64,000 bases of DNA from positions 992,001 to 1,056,000 of the forward strand of contig JANATG010000016.1 of NCBI GenBank assembly GCA_029449235.1, read 5' to 3'. The translations under genes were made by a program, and so were the position numbers. Shown here in pieces: positions 31,317-43,217 of the stretch. Source of the DNA: Linnemannia schmuckeri (Eukaryota; Mortierellomycota; Mortierellomycetes; Mortierellales; Mortierellaceae). Position 1 is the first letter of the stretch. The number at the start of each line of letters is the position of its first letter. Below the pieces are notes generated by a model, which was not told the origin of the DNA, did no database searches, and saw only the letters and a program-made list of their open reading frames with translations.

Positions 31317-33113
31317 ATGACAGCATCCATGTCATCCCTTCCTCAAGAGATCATCGATCTCATCACCATCCATCTAAATCGACACGATCTTGCGCAATGC
31401 GTCCGCATCTGCAACCAGTGGTACACTCTCTTCACTCCTTCCCTCTGGCGGGACGTCAAGGCCGATGCCTGGTTCTGTGACAAGGAGCGCATATTGATTC
31501 TCGTTCGCAACTCGCACTTTATCCGAGCCCTCGAACTTGGTGACGGTCAGGTCGCAGAAGCGCTATCTCTATATCAGTTTGGTGGACGAAGAATAGAGTT
31601 AGATAGAGTGAGTCTTCAGTCGTTGGTGGCCAGTTTCGAACGGGAGACGCCTTCTCTCTCGAGGCTGGCGTTACTAGGCGATGGCGCAGGAATAGAGCAA
31701 GAGCAAGAACAGCAGCAGCAAGAGTATGGGAATGCTCGAACGTTGGGAGCACTTTTGAAAGCGAGCGACAACCTAAGATCCTTGACAGTAGACGAGACGT
31801 GTTTTTGGTTTAGGGACGGGACCGACGCCTTTCTGTTCATTATCGCTTGTTGTCCTACACTCTCACTAGAGCGACTGGAGATTCGATTCGGCCACCATCC
31901 AACTCTTCCCACATCAACTGCGGGGAGTGACAGAGCCACCATCTCCATGGCGCTAGAAGCGTGGGCGCCAGAGGCTGCCTTGTATGGCCCCTTTGACGCC
32001 TTGAAGGAGCTAGTCCTCTCCGGAGGCGATTCTCATATCGGGATACTACGAGTTGCTTTCCTGCGTCGGTGTCCCAATCTGGAGCGTGTTCAACTCGACA
32101 ATATTAACGTAGTGGCCATGGTCTCGCTCGGTCACATGTTTAGCAAATGCTGTCACCAACTCTCTCATCTGGACTGGAGGGGGCCTTCCAGAGGGTTTGA
32201 CGACGATATTGCTATTTTGATATCGTCTGCCAACTCATACTGGAAGGAGGTGTCATTGCCCGACATGAACGGATTTGGGTTAAAGGCGTTTGCAGCGCTG
32301 ATGGAGAGTGTCCGAACGAGGTTGGAGGTACTCAGGGTTGAAGGATGGGGTGAGCTTCAGGGAGAACAGTTTTTGGATCTGCTCTGCTCTGCCCAACATC
32401 TCAGGAGACTTGAGGGGCCGGCGGATAGGAAGGTCCGGGAGAACACTACGGAGCTAACCATGTGGGCATATTCGGCGTTTTACCAACACACCCATGAAAA
32501 GGATCGGTCCTGGGCGTTGGGTCCATCGATGGAGTTCCTGCAGATCTGGATCGACGATGTTCCTCGACCTGATGTTGTTTGTCGGCGAAACGGAGCTCCA
32601 CTTTCTCCTGACCCAGAGGTACCCGAAGGGGCGGGGGATGAGCATCTCCGGTACGACGTTCAGCGCTGGGTTTATACACAGCTGGGGAGACTTACAGGTC
32701 TTCAGGAGCTCGTATTAGGTGTCAAGGAGTTGGAATACACGGAATTAGTGGATTTAGGTGTCGGCCACTTGATCAACGATCCAATCGCCTTGGAGAGGGC
32801 ACTAGATGATATCCCGACATTTATTTACCGATCCTTGGAGTTTTCGTTGGAGAGTGGACTTGAGATGCTGGAGGGATTGAAGGAGCTGAGGTTCTTGGAT
32901 GTCAAGTCGACGGCACATAGGATTGGAGTTGCAGAGCTGGACTGGATGCATGTCAATTGGCCCAAGTTGAAGACGATTAGAGGCCTAGAGTCGACGAGAG
33001 AGTGGGCGGGGGATGTTGAAGCAGGACTGGCGGTCAAGACTGCTGTTGGTGAGTGGATGGCTGCTCATCCAAATGGGATCGGGTCTTATTATTCAGGCAC
33101 CAGGAGCGTATAG
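31317..33113 (+). CDS. F-box/LRR protein, array copy 1 (intact)
   Basis: An uninterrupted exon of 598 residues. The F-box lies at about residues 5-45 (SSLPQEIIDLITIHLNRHDL, then AQCVRICNQWYTLFTPSLWR). The rest is a divergent leucine-rich region with family landmarks: LRSLTVDETCFWFRDGTDAF, ALKELVLSGGDSHIGILRVA, WKEVSLPDMNGFGLKAFAAL, FLDLLCSAQHLRRLEG, LGPSMEFLQIWIDDVPRPDV, YTQLGRLTGLQELVLGV, STAHRIGVAELDWMHVNWPK and the C-terminal AAHPNGIGSYYS. A Gln/Glu-rich insert (EQEQEQQQQE) lies near residue 123. F-box proteins present substrates to SCF ubiquitin ligases; the substrate is unknown. It belongs to subfamily A with copies 0 and 3 (RNGAPLSPDPEVPE box). Confidence 0.88.
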   Translation: MTASMSSLPQEIIDLITIHLNRHDLAQCVRICNQWYTLFTPSLWRDVKADAWFCDKERILILVRNSHFIRALELGDGQVAEALSLYQFGGRRIELDRVSLQSLVASFERETPSLSRLALLGDGAGIEQEQEQQQQEYGNARTLGALLKASDNLRSLTVDETCFWFRDGTDAFLFIIACCPTLSLERLEIRFGHHPTLPTSTAGSDRATISMALEAWAPEAALYGPFDALKELVLSGGDSHIGILRVAFLRRCPNLERVQLDNINVVAMVSLGHMFSKCCHQLSHLDWRGPSRGFDDDIAILISSANSYWKEVSLPDMNGFGLKAFAALMESVRTRLEVLRVEGWGELQGEQFLDLLCSAQHLRRLEGPADRKVRENTTELTMWAYSAFYQHTHEKDRSWALGPSMEFLQIWIDDVPRPDVVCRRNGAPLSPDPEVPEGAGDEHLRYDVQRWVYTQLGRLTGLQELVLGVKELEYTELVDLGVGHLINDPIALERALDDIPTFIYRSLEFSLESGLEMLEGLKELRFLDVKSTAHRIGVAELDWMHVNWPKLKTIRGLESTREWAGDVEAGLAVKTAVGEWMAAHPNGIGSYYSGTRSV

Positions 33114-33362
33114 ATCAAAGCTGGTTAAGTAAACGTTCAAGAACTGTCTTTCACACCCTCGACCTTTTTGCCGCAAAATGCGATCCTTAATAATTTTTAT
33201 TTGCATCGAAAGGAAATAAATAGATATATTCGGGCATGTGCGTAATAAAGCGTCTTCTTTCTTTCTTCTCTCTTTTCTCTTTCTTCGTTCTCTTTCTTTC
33301 ATAACAAACAAAACACCAGCGCCCTCACTCGCCATTGCCCGTTTTATTCGTCCTTCCCTTTC

Positions 33363-34035
33363 ATGCCACCACCTCACCTCTCGAACCTCCCCTCAGAGGT
33401 GACCGCCTTTATTGGCTCCTCCCTGGACCCCAATGACCTTGCACATTGTGTCTTCGTCAACAGGCTCATGACATTCCTTCATTCAATTTCTCTGACAGAC
33501 ACCCCACAACACCGACAAAGACCTCCGCCCTCTTTTCCTTACATAGGCCATTTAGCGTGCTTTTCGCCGCAACCACGACTACATCCGTGTCTTTGAAACC
33601 AACGACCCAAACTTTACACTCTTCGTAGCTAACAGTCTCTCCAAACTTCAGTCCCTGACTTACTGCCCCACCACCGGTGACGAGGTGGACATAATTTCTG
33701 TCTTGCAGCTCATAGAACTGAATGCGACTTACCAGTTGAGCTCCGAGCAGCAGGAAGACATGAAGGGGTTCGACAATCCCATGATCCTTTTTACGCTCAT
33801 CCATAACAACCAGAACTTGCGATCGTTGACCATCAACGAGCCATGTTTTCACCTTAAGAACGGCGAAGACACCTTTCACAAAGCACTATATTTATTCATA
33901 GACGTTGAAGGAACTGTCAATTTTTGGGGGATATGCCAATATTATCCGACCAGACTGTTGTTCTTGGACAAGTGCAGGCAATTGGAGACCATCCGACGCT
34001 CTCGTCTTCACGGCATTGGGTCGTCGTATGCTTGA
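33363..34035 (+). pseudogene. F-box/LRR remnant, array copy 2
   Basis: The F-box begins normally (LSNLPSEVTAFIGSSLDPND, then LAHCVFVNR) but the frame is lost near 33450. A second open piece from about 33715 has family sequence (NNQNLRSLTINEPCFHLKNG) and then jumps to LETIRRSR followed by HGIGSSYA and a stop. The central and most of the C-terminal LRR region, about 1.1 kb, is deleted, yet the C-terminal GIGSS signature survives. At best it encodes a short truncated protein. Confidence 0.85.
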
Positions 34036-34365
34036 AGTAAAAAAAATGCAAGGGCGATTCGTATTATGGCATTTTACATTGTGGATACTTTCGCAACCAG
34101 CCTTAAATAAACATTTGTCACTTTTTCATTTTCTGTATTCAGGTGATATGGAAATTATTTTACTCGCGTGGGGTCTATCACTTCTTCCGCTCCTTTGCTA
34201 TTATTTCAAAAGGTGACATACAAAAAAAAGGACTCGCATTTTTCTGGTTGTTTTGGGTAGAATTCCTTTTACCTATTTCAACCTCTTGTTGCTGTCCCAC
34301 TCTGCTTCACTTTCTTCTCCCTTGCTTTCCACACTCCTCCTCTCCACTCGTCACGGTGTACCATT
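34036..34365. other. Spacer between array copies 2 and 3
   Basis: AT-rich, then a T/C-rich leader (34260-34360) in front of copy 3. No gene is visible. Confidence 0.4.
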
Positions 34366-36200
34366 ATGTCAACAACAACTTCATTTTCCTCCCTCCCTCT
34401 AGAAGCCGTCTCCTTCATCTCCACCTATTTGAGTCGACACGACCTGGCGCAATGCATCCGCGTTTCCCTCAAGTGGCACACCTTCTTCACACCGTCCCTC
34501 TGGCGCAACTTCAAGGCTGGTGCTGGTTTCCGCGGTCGGGAACAGTTAGATGCCCTCCTTGCCAACTGGCGCTATGTCCAAAACCTGGAGCTCTTCAACC
34601 CTGAAGTCGCACAGGTCTTGGCAGTCCCCCTCCAGAAACAGCTGGCCAAACATGAAGGTGTCATCCGATCCCTGACTGCCAGTTTCCAGGAGGAGGCTCC
34701 TCCGCTTGTGTTCATAATAGAGTCTCAACCAGGAGAGGGGATAACTTGGACGTCTCAGGATATAGAGAGGGCAGGGATATGGGGAATGTTCATACGATGG
34801 TATGTATACTGAAGGCGAACAGTAAATTGAGGTCGTTGGTGATGGACGAGTCATGCTTGCGAAACAGAGACGGATCTGATGGTTTTATTTTCATCATGGC
34901 CTACTGCCCCACAACTCATCTGGAACGACTTGAGTTGCGATTAGGACGACACCCCACCCTACCTCCTTCTCCAGGACCAGTGGGAGAGGATGATCCAGAG
35001 TCTATTTATGACGAGGTCGACCGTGCTCTGAGAGATTCGATATTGTTCCGTCGCAATTTTGGCTCCTTTGGTGTTCTGAGAGAAGTGATCATCTCTGGTG
35101 GAGATTGTAATATCGACGCTATGCGACTGGGGTTCCTTGTCCGGTGCGATAAGCTGGAGAGGATACGACTGGAGGATATGAACAAAGTTGCAATCATGTC
35201 GGTGTCGATCGCCTTGGCCCGATGCTGTCGTCGGTTGGCTCACATAGACTGGACAGGATCGTGCAAGGGAAATGATCGAGACATTGCAGAGCTGCTGGCA
35301 GCAACTCACTTGGGGTGGAAGGAACTGTCGCTATCGGACATGGGCGGGTTTGGTGAACTGTCATTTACTGCCTTGATGAAGAGTATCCCTACAGTGTTGG
35401 AGGTGCTAAAGGTCGGAGGGTGGGACAATGCTCAAGATTTCGAGTTTCTGGACCTACTCTGCTCTGCCCGGCATCTGAGACGATTGGAGGGTGTCAAGGA
35501 TGGCAAGGTGCGGCAGTACATTGGGGAAATGACGGTGTGGGCATATGAGACGTATAAGGAACATACCCATAAAGAGGACAGGAACGATCGGACCTGGGTG
35601 TTGGGGCCGTCGATGGAATATTTACAGCTGAAGGTCGACCATGTCCCTCGACGCGATATCGTTTGCAGAAGGAACGGAGACCCCTTTTCCAGTCATCCAG
35701 ACGTACCAGAATATGCCGAGAATGACCGTCTCCGGTACAAAGTCCAGCGGTAGGTCTATACCCAGCTGGGGAGACTGACGGGTCTTCAGGAGCTGGTTTT
35801 GGGTGTTATAGAATTTGACCCTGATGAGCTTTCAAAGCATGGTATCCAGAACCGCGGGGCAGATCTGGATTCGATCGGACTGGAGGAGGCGTTGAAAGGG
35901 GTGTATGAAACGTTCCAATATCGATCCTTGGAGTTTTCGCTAGAAAGTGGATTGGAGTTACTGGAGGGGTTGAAGAATTTGAGGGTACTGGATGTTAGGT
36001 CGACTGCTCACAGGATCGGGGTCGCGGAACTGGACTGGATGCACGTCAATTGGCCCAAGCTGAAGGAGATTAAGGGTCTTGAATCGAAGAGAGAGTGGGC
36101 TGGAGATGTCGCAGGTGGGTTGGCTGTCAAGGCAGCGGTGGACGAGTGGATATCTGCCCATCCTAGAGGGATTGGGTCTTCTTTTTCTTCAGAGGGCTAG
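34366..36200 (+). pseudogene. F-box/LRR pseudogene, array copy 3 (one frameshift, one nonsense)
   Basis: The F-box (FSSLPLEAVSFISTYLSRHD, then LAQCIRVSLKWHTFFTPSLW) is intact. The frame shifts once between about 34745 and 34810. The LRR region then reads on (LERLELRLGRHPTLPPSPGP, WKELSLSDMGGFGELSFTAL, FLDLLCSARHLRRLEG) to a TAG at 35751-35753. Paralogues have Trp (TGG) there in VQRWVYTQLGR. The same frame continues to AHPRGIGSSFSSEG at 36200. With only two lesions, inactivation is recent. Subfamily A. Confidence 0.88.
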
Positions 36201-36561
36201 GCTAGGCAAGGTAGACATGTTTTTTTATGATTTTGCAACCAATTGACTTTCTTTCGGGTACCGCCAGGATTCATTGCACCATTGTAAGATATGTATGATT
36301 CACATTGACCATTGGGTGATGGTTTGATTTTCTACTTTCTCTCTCCTTCGGCGTTTCCACTTGGAGCCGAATAACAACAACAAGCCTCGTGCGTGCGTGC
36401 CATATGATGAAAAAGACATGAGTGCGGCGTCTTTTTTTTCTTCATCCCCCTCTTTAGGAGGAGGAGTTTTTTTTGTTTCCTTTCCCCGCCACTTTCCCTT
36501 TCCTTTCCTTCCTCTCGTCCATCCATTTTTTTATTCCTCCTCCTCTTTGCATTCTTCGATT
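36201..36561. other. Spacer between array copies 3 and 4
   Basis: 3' region, then a T/C-rich leader (36425-36555). No gene is visible. Confidence 0.4.
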
Positions 36562-38461
36562 ATGTCAACCCCTATGACATCCCGGAATTCCTCTCACCAA
36601 AAACCAACACTCTCATCCTTTCTCCAAGAGATTATCGACCCTCTCGCCTCTCACCTCACCCCACAAGAACTCGCTTCTTGTCTGAGCGTTTGCAACGAAT
36701 GGCGCGACGTCCTCGCACCTTCTTTCTGGAAAGTTGTTCGCGTCGTCGACCAGTCTCTACAAGACCGGGTTCAAGACTAAGGAAGCGCGCGATGCCCTCG
36801 CTCGGGACAACCACTATATTCGTATTGTGGAGGCTACTGACCCAGCGTTCGCTTACTTCTTAACCATACAGTGCAAAAAACATACATCCAACCTCCAATC
36901 CTTGACCCTCCGCTTCAGAAAGAAAGAAAAGACACAGCTATCAATGATGCCGCCGCCACGATCTGACTTCTCCATGTCCTCCTTCTCCCCCACTTCCTCT
37001 TATATCGACGACCCTCCCGTCAACGTCTTTACTCCTGCAGTATTACAAACAGAATCTCCAAATTGGTCCGCATTTGTCACTATCGTAACACAACTCCTCT
37101 TCACGAATAGGAGCTTGCGTACGTTGAGCCTGGACGAGGGATGCTTCCGCATCAAGGGCAAACCGGACGAATTTGTCAAGGTCCTGTCATCCGTACCTAC
37201 CGCATGTCTGCAAAGATTGGAGATCTCATTCCTTCAGCTGAGGGATGATTTCGTTCGCGTTCGTGGAACGACCTACGATCATGACAGGCAGGTGGAAAAA
37301 TATCGGAAAGCGATGGAGTCTTATCGAGAATTGGAGCCGTTTCTTGCCTTGACTGAGCTAGAGATTACGGGAGCTGAAGATACAATTATAACTGAGGATC
37401 GGCTTGCGTTCTTGGTTCTGTGTGTCAACCTGAAGAGAATTCGACTCAATCTTCTGGACCCACTGTCTGGAATGGCCATACCGTGGTTTCTTGAGTTGGC
37501 ATGTCCCAAGCTGACATGCTTGGAGTTGAACAGCGCTGGCAATGTGGAGCACGAGTTGGGTATCGTAACTATGTTGAAGGCGTCCAAGTTGGGGTGGAGG
37601 GAGTTGAGGTTACCGTCTATGCTTTCATTTGGTTGGTTGGAATTCGAGGTCATGATGGAGAGTTTCGAGACATTGAAGGTGCTTCGTATTGATGGCTCGA
37701 AACAACTTGCACCGAATGTTATTTTGAATCTACTTTGCTCGGCCAAGAACTTGCGACGACTGGAGGGTGTTGCTGATGGGCGAAGAGAGGTGCATACAAC
37801 CGATCCTGCCATCATTGCGTATGCTGCCGTATTCGAGCAGATTGAGGAAGGTGGTGGTGTGAAGAAAGATTTGACCTGGGTGCTGGGGTCGTCGGTGGAG
37901 TACTTTCAGCTTCGGATTGAAGGCGTTCCTCGACCGGATGTTTGGTACAACCAGAACAGACAGTTTCTTATGGATCGAGAGTAAGTGCTAGATATGGCTA
38001 CGAGTTATGAGGTTCAGCGGCGATTTTATGCACAACTGGGCAGGATGACGGGACTGAAAGAGTTGGTTCTAGGAGTGACTGATTTCAGTCCGGCCATGCT
38101 GACCCAACATGATTTGGATCCTTCGAGGGTAGATTCGGTCAAGCTGGAGCAGGTACTGTGGGGCTATCGGATTCAAATATTCAACTACTTTTCTCTTTCG
38201 TTTTCGCTCATGAGCGGGTTGGAGTTGTTGGAGGGATTGAAGGAGTTGGAGGTGTTGGATGTGCGGATGGCGGCACATGATATCGGCGTTGAGGAACTGG
38301 AGTGGATGCATACGAATTGGCCACGGTTGAGGGAAATTAGGGTGTTGGACTCGGAGCGTGGATGGGCCTGTGAAGGCGTGAATGGTGTGGCGACCAAGGC
38401 TGCTGTGGATAGGTGGATGGATCATCATCCTCGTGGCATTGGGTCTTCTTTTTATTTGTGA
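36562..38461 (+). pseudogene. F-box/LRR pseudogene, array copy 4 (frameshift and nonsense)
   Basis: The F-box-like start (SFLQEIIDPLASHLTPQELA, then SCLSVCNEWRDVLAPSFWKV) is open to about 36778. A frameshift near 36740-36775 moves to the frame FKTKEARDALARDNHYIRIV, open through LRRLEGVADGRREVHTTDPA and IEGVPRPDVWYNQNRQFLMD. A TAA at 37982-37984 then interrupts, and the same frame resumes with YAQLGRMTGLKELVLGV and ends HHPRGIGSSFYL. The TAA overlaps GTAAGT, but no intron of sensible size and phase can be drawn. It is a divergent member of subfamily B (ARxALARxxxxxRxVExTDPAF block). Confidence 0.85.
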
Positions 38462-38786
38462 AGGTAGTAGCTGATGGTTGTTGACATTAATGAAGTCGTT
38501 TTTACTATGAGATCCGGGTGCTGTGTTGCTGACCCTTTTTTCATTGTTCAACGACTTGCATTTTTTATATTCGGTCACCATTGGTATGTTTGCTGCGATA
38601 ACACGAAAAGGGAGGAAGGCATGGTATTTGCGCGATTGTGAATCAAAGGCCGTGTTGCGTCTCTTCATTCCCACATCCACACTTCTTCTTCTTTAGTCCT
38701 TCTGCTTCATCATTCGCTTCTCACTCGTCCTCCCCTTCTCTCCTCGCTAATGCAGCTCATCCACAACAACGCCAGTCTGGGTATCC
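38462..38786. other. Spacer between array copies 4 and 5
   Basis: 3' region and pyrimidine-rich leader. No gene is visible. Confidence 0.4.
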
Positions 38787-40612
38787 ATGCCAGACCTCCC
38801 TCTGGAGATCCTCGGCTACATCATCCCCCAAACCTCTTCCAAGGACTATGCATCTTGCCTCTTCGTCAATCGCGCCTAATCCACCGTCTTCACACCCTTA
38901 CTTTGAAAAGTCGTCCGTCTTGGCGACAGAGCCATGCATGAATGGTTTAGATCCAGAGGAGCCCGCAATGCCCTCGCTCGTAACAGTCAGTACAACCACA
39001 CCATCGAAACCACAGATCCGGCCATGGTTTTCACCCTTACCGCTATTCGCCTAACCATCACCAAACTCGAATCCCTGACGCTCCGCTTGAAGGACTATCC
39101 TACCTCCAATGTCAACGAAATCGTTGTATCGACCAATGTGGTTGCTTTAGGCGCCTCCGTGAGCTCCAATAGCACGAGTACCGTTGAAATCGCAAGATGT
39201 GTGTCCGATGTGATTCGGATTCGGATCCTGCATAATAACCCTGATCTCCGATCGTTGAGCCTGAACGTAGGCTGTTTTCGTACCAGGATGGAAGGGAAGG
39301 TATGAAGGATCTGGTCGCAGCCTTTTCTACCGCCAAGCTGGAAAAACTTGAGCTTTCGTTCCTCCACTCGGTCTCATTCGATCGAGGGATTAACGGTGGT
39401 AATGAGGAGTTTGATGCTGAAAAGTCGATAGAGAATCACCTGGACAAACATGAACCCTTCCACGACTTGAAGGAGATCGTCATCACAGGAGGAGGGCAAA
39501 ACTATATGAACCCTAATCGGCTGGTTTTCTTGCTCTGGTGCCCTAACGTGGAGATTGTTCGACTGCATCGTCTGGACAGTAAGGCCATGCGAGCGCTGGC
39601 TGTGTATCTCAAGGCTGGATGCCCGCTCGCCAATATGGAGTGGAGGAAAGGCTTCTATGATCCAGAGAAGTTTATTGTGGTCTTGCTGCGAGCATCCACG
39701 CTAGGATGAAGAGAGTTGCGGCTGCCGTACATGCCCGAGTTCCGTGACGAAGCATATGAGGCGCTGATGAAGCACGTCGAGACATTGGAGATACTGCGGA
39801 TTGAGAGCGCTGAACACCTTCAGGCGCACGGCTTTCTTAATCTGTTATGCTCAGCCAGGAAATTGAGGCGACTGGAGGTAATTGTAGATTGACAGAGGAA
39901 AAGGTTTACAGTAGAACCCCAGGTGAATGCGTATGACGCCTTCCTGGAGCACTTCTAGAATCGTTGGAGGATCGATCATGGGCTCTGGGATCATCGATGG
40001 AGCATCTTCAGCTTCAAATCCACACTGTACCCTGACCGGATGTGATGTACCGACAGAGCGGAGGGGAGCTCATGTTTCGGCATGACAGTCAGGATCTAAA
40101 TCTAAATTGGAGAATACCTACCCAACATCATATTTACACACACCTGGGCAGGATGACTGGACTTCAGGAACTTATTCTTGGCCTGCAGGAACTCAGTGCA
40201 TAGACGATGAAAACTCATGATGTGGATAGGTCGATGGACTCGGTTGCCTTGGAAGAGGTATTGTTGGAGAAGGACTCACATGTTTTCCACTACTTGCCAA
40301 TGGAGTTTTCGTTGAAGAGTTGACCGGATCTGTTGGCTGAATTGAAGGAGATGCGAATGCTGTCTGGATGTTCGGTCGACTGCCCATAATATCGGAGTCG
40401 CGGAACTGGAGTGGATGCATATGAATTGGCCCAGGCTAGAGAAGCTCAGGGGTTTGGAGACGAACTGGAGGTGGTCTGTCAATTTTGCTGAGGGACCGGC
40501 TCGCAAGGCTGCTGTGGAGGCGTGGATGGCTGCTCACCCACTTGGTATTGGGTCCTTTTTTTTTGTCCTTGACTATGTTACTCAGGGAGAGGGTCGAAGG
40601 CCAGAGTTATAG
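38787..40612 (+). pseudogene. F-box/LRR pseudogene, array copy 5 (many lesions)
   Basis: The ATG starts MPDLPLEILGYIIPQTSSKD, but stops follow at 38877 (TAA) and 38904 (TGA), the second where paralogues have the LW Trp. A frameshift occurs near 39300, a TGA at 39707-39709 replaces Trp of the LGWKELRLP motif, and a TGA at 39890-39892 replaces Arg of VDRQRKRF. More stops lie near 39956, 40033, 40201 and 40321. Family landmarks remain throughout, up to WMAAHPLGIGS near 40530-40555. This is the most degraded nearly full-length member. It is closest to copy 7 (subfamily B). Confidence 0.9.
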
Positions 40613-40691
40613 GACCGCTGTTAAGCCCTCAATTGGTACGGGGTAGTGATAGTAATGTCCTAATGGAACCACACGAAACAATATACTGTAA

Positions 40692-40750
40692 CGCGCCAAC
40701 GAAACTCTTGTCAGTATTGCTCTTGTCCAAGAAGTGATGTGTAAAAGGAC
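40692..40750 (+). repeat. 59-bp direct repeat, first copy
   Basis: The segment beginning CGCGCCAACGAAACTCTTG recurs at 40791-40849 with one substitution (TCTTGTCC against TCTCGTCC). The spacing is 99 bp. Confidence 0.85.
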
Positions 40751-40790
40751 CTTCTATTCATAATATCAAAGAGGGGGTTTGTGCCTGTAG

Positions 40791-40849
40791 CGCGCCAACG
40801 AAACTCTTGTCAGTATTGCTCTCGTCCAAGAAGTGATGTGTAAAAGGAC
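40791..40849 (+). repeat. 59-bp direct repeat, second copy
   Basis: Second copy of the repeat at 40692-40750, one mismatch. Probably a local tandem duplication of 99 bp with diverged linkers. Confidence 0.85.
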
Positions 40850-41084
40850 AAAGAGCAGACAAGAGGGCTGGGCGCACTACTAATACTATGTCTACAAAGA
40901 ATATGACTGCTAATCTAAGGCATCGCCACCGCTGCCTAGCCGCCACCTTATTTTGCAACAACTAGATCCGTAATAGCAAAATTAAGTTAAGGGCGATTTT
41001 CGTTTTCATTTTCGACTTCCCTACTTTGCTCAAGCTCAGGACCAACGTCGACAACAACTACAACCACGCCAACAGGGGAAAACA

Positions 41085-42902
41085 ATGCCTGGACCAAATC
41101 ACCCAATGCCACCAACAACCATCTTCTCGATCCCCTCAGAGATCATTTCTGTCATCGGCAGTTACTTGGATCAACACAGTCTGGCACAATGCTTACTTGT
41201 CTGTCACGAATGGAGATCGCTCTTTATTCCTTCATTCTGGAGGAACATTCGTATTGTCAGTCGATATATGAACACCAGTCTCACAACAACAGAGTTCCGC
41301 GCAGCCTTCGCTCGTAACAAGCATCATATCCGTGTTCTTGAGACGGTATATCCATGGTTCATACTCAGCCTCATCGAACAGCAACCTTTGCTATCGCCAA
41401 TATTACAAGGCCTCCAATCCTTAACCTTTCGGCCGTTTTATCCATTACTGAAACCCCCGCGATCAGCGTGGGCCATTTCTAAGCTTCGTCCTCAGCATCA
41501 CAGCAGTATGCTGGGCGACTCTATCAACTACAAGGCATTGAGATTAGTTCTACTCGAGAACTCTACGCTGAGATCGCTTATTATTGGGGAGGGCTGCTTC
41601 TGGGATCAGGAGATGAACGACGTCTTTCTGGACTTGACTCTGTTGTTTCCCGCAGCCACGCTTGAGACGCTACACATTACTTTTGGCCGGGCCACGAGAA
41701 AAGTCCTCGACGGCTCTGTTGACAGCATTCAAGACCTCCTCCGAGATGCGGTCCTTCGATACGCACCGCATCCACACTTTACGGCCCTCAAGGAACTCAC
41801 TCTCTCGACCAGTTGTGGATATATCGTCCCGACCAGGATGGTTTTTTTGGTCCGCTGTACGAGTTTGGAGAGGATCCGATTAGAAGAGGTGGATACGTGG
41901 TTCTTGGCATGGTTGCCGGTCTACATTCAGCCGATCCGTACCTTGACACAGCTGGAGTGGGCTGGCAAGAGCGATTGTGAGGACAAGACGATTGCCATGG
42001 TGCTACGATCGAGTACGTCGGGGTGAAAGGTATTGAGACTGCCGCATATGGAGAACTTTGGACCGTTGTCCTTTGCAGCGTTGATGGAGAGTGCTGAAAC
42101 GCTGGAAGAGTTGATGGTTGATCATTGGGGGATGGTGGATGAGAACTGTTTCTTGGATTTCTTGTGCGCTGCGAAAAACCTGAGGCGATTGGGAGGGCCC
42201 AAGGATGGGGTGACTGACTATGATACATATGAGATGGCGGTGGAAGCCTATGAGGCATTTACTGAGCACAACGAGGCTGGCAAAGCTCGGAGCTGGGCAT
42301 TGGGACCATCAATGGAGTATCTGCAGATGCAAATTATAGGTGTTCCGCGACCGGACATTACGTGTCGTCTGAACGGAGGTCCGCTGCATCTTGATCCAGA
42401 AAACGTCAATTACGATGAGTGGCCAGGGTGGTACGAAGTTCAGGCGTGGATCTATGAGCAATTAGGACGGATGACTGGCCTTCAAGAATTGGTGGTTGGT
42501 ATTCTCGATCAGGATCTGCGGAACTATACGGATATGGGTGTGAACCCTGGGATGAATGAAGTTGAACTTGAGGAGGCATTGCTGGCAAACTATTTCACTT
42601 TTCATTACCGATGCCTGGAATTTTCGTTAGAGAGTGGGTTGGAGTTGTTGAAGGAATTGAAGGAGCTGAGGGTGCTGGATGTACGATCGACGGCGCATAG
42701 GATTGGCGTTGCGGAACTGGAATGGATGCATGTCAACTGGCCCAAGCTGAAAGAGGTGAAGGGATTGTACTCGTGTCGTGGGTGGACTGGTGACGAAGTG
42801 GGCAACTTGGCGTGGAAGGCTGGAGTGGATGAGTGGATGGCAGCGCATCCTGATGGTATAGGATCGTCATTTTCTCGGAGCGGCACTGCATCACAAATAT
42901 AA
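41085..42902 (+). pseudogene. F-box/LRR gene, array copy 6, single nonsense codon
   Basis: An otherwise full-length frame of about 605 codons. The F-box is FSIPSEIISVIGSYLDQHSL then AQCLLVCHEWRSLFIPSFWR. The LRR region is uninterrupted to a TGA at 42024-42026, where paralogues have Trp (GWKEL). The same frame continues to AHPDGIGSSFSRSG. It could be a very young pseudogene, a polymorphic null allele or a readthrough gene; the sequence cannot decide. It forms subfamily C with copy 9 (LDQxxLAQCLLVC, RLNGxxLHxxP). The last 200 bp or so are almost identical to copy 9. Confidence 0.88.
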
Positions 42903-43217
42903 ACTCTGTTTGCTTTATGTGATTTGCTATTGATGATTGTTCTCTGACACCAACAGAAATATCGCTGAATCGTTTAATTTGCCTTTCAAATAATTCGAGT
43001 GTGTATTTTTGAAGGGTGGCTGGCTTTCTGGTCTGTGCCTGAGCCTTCCTCTTCTACAAGTTTATTTTCCCACTCGACCAATCCTGGTTTTTTCTTTCAT
43101 CTTTCCAGCTTTACTTCTCCTTTCCCTTCCACACTCTCTTTCACTCCTTCACCCCTCTCACTTTTTTCATTCGCTACCAACTCTCACAACACGCATTCAC
43201 TTTTCTTTTCATCTACA
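42903..43217. other. Spacer between array copies 6 and 7
   Basis: Short AT-rich part, then a strongly pyrimidine-rich leader (43035-43210). No gene is visible. Confidence 0.4.

Larger units (their letters stand above)
40613..41084. other. Spacer between array copies 5 and 6
   Basis: Contains a 59-bp direct duplication (listed separately) and AT-rich sequence leading to copy 6. No gene is visible. Confidence 0.4.

Noticed and set aside
37983..38013. Intron in array copy 4 starting at GTAAGT that would remove the TAA
   Set aside because: The only nearby acceptor gives a 31-nt intron and breaks the frame; nonsense mutation is simpler.
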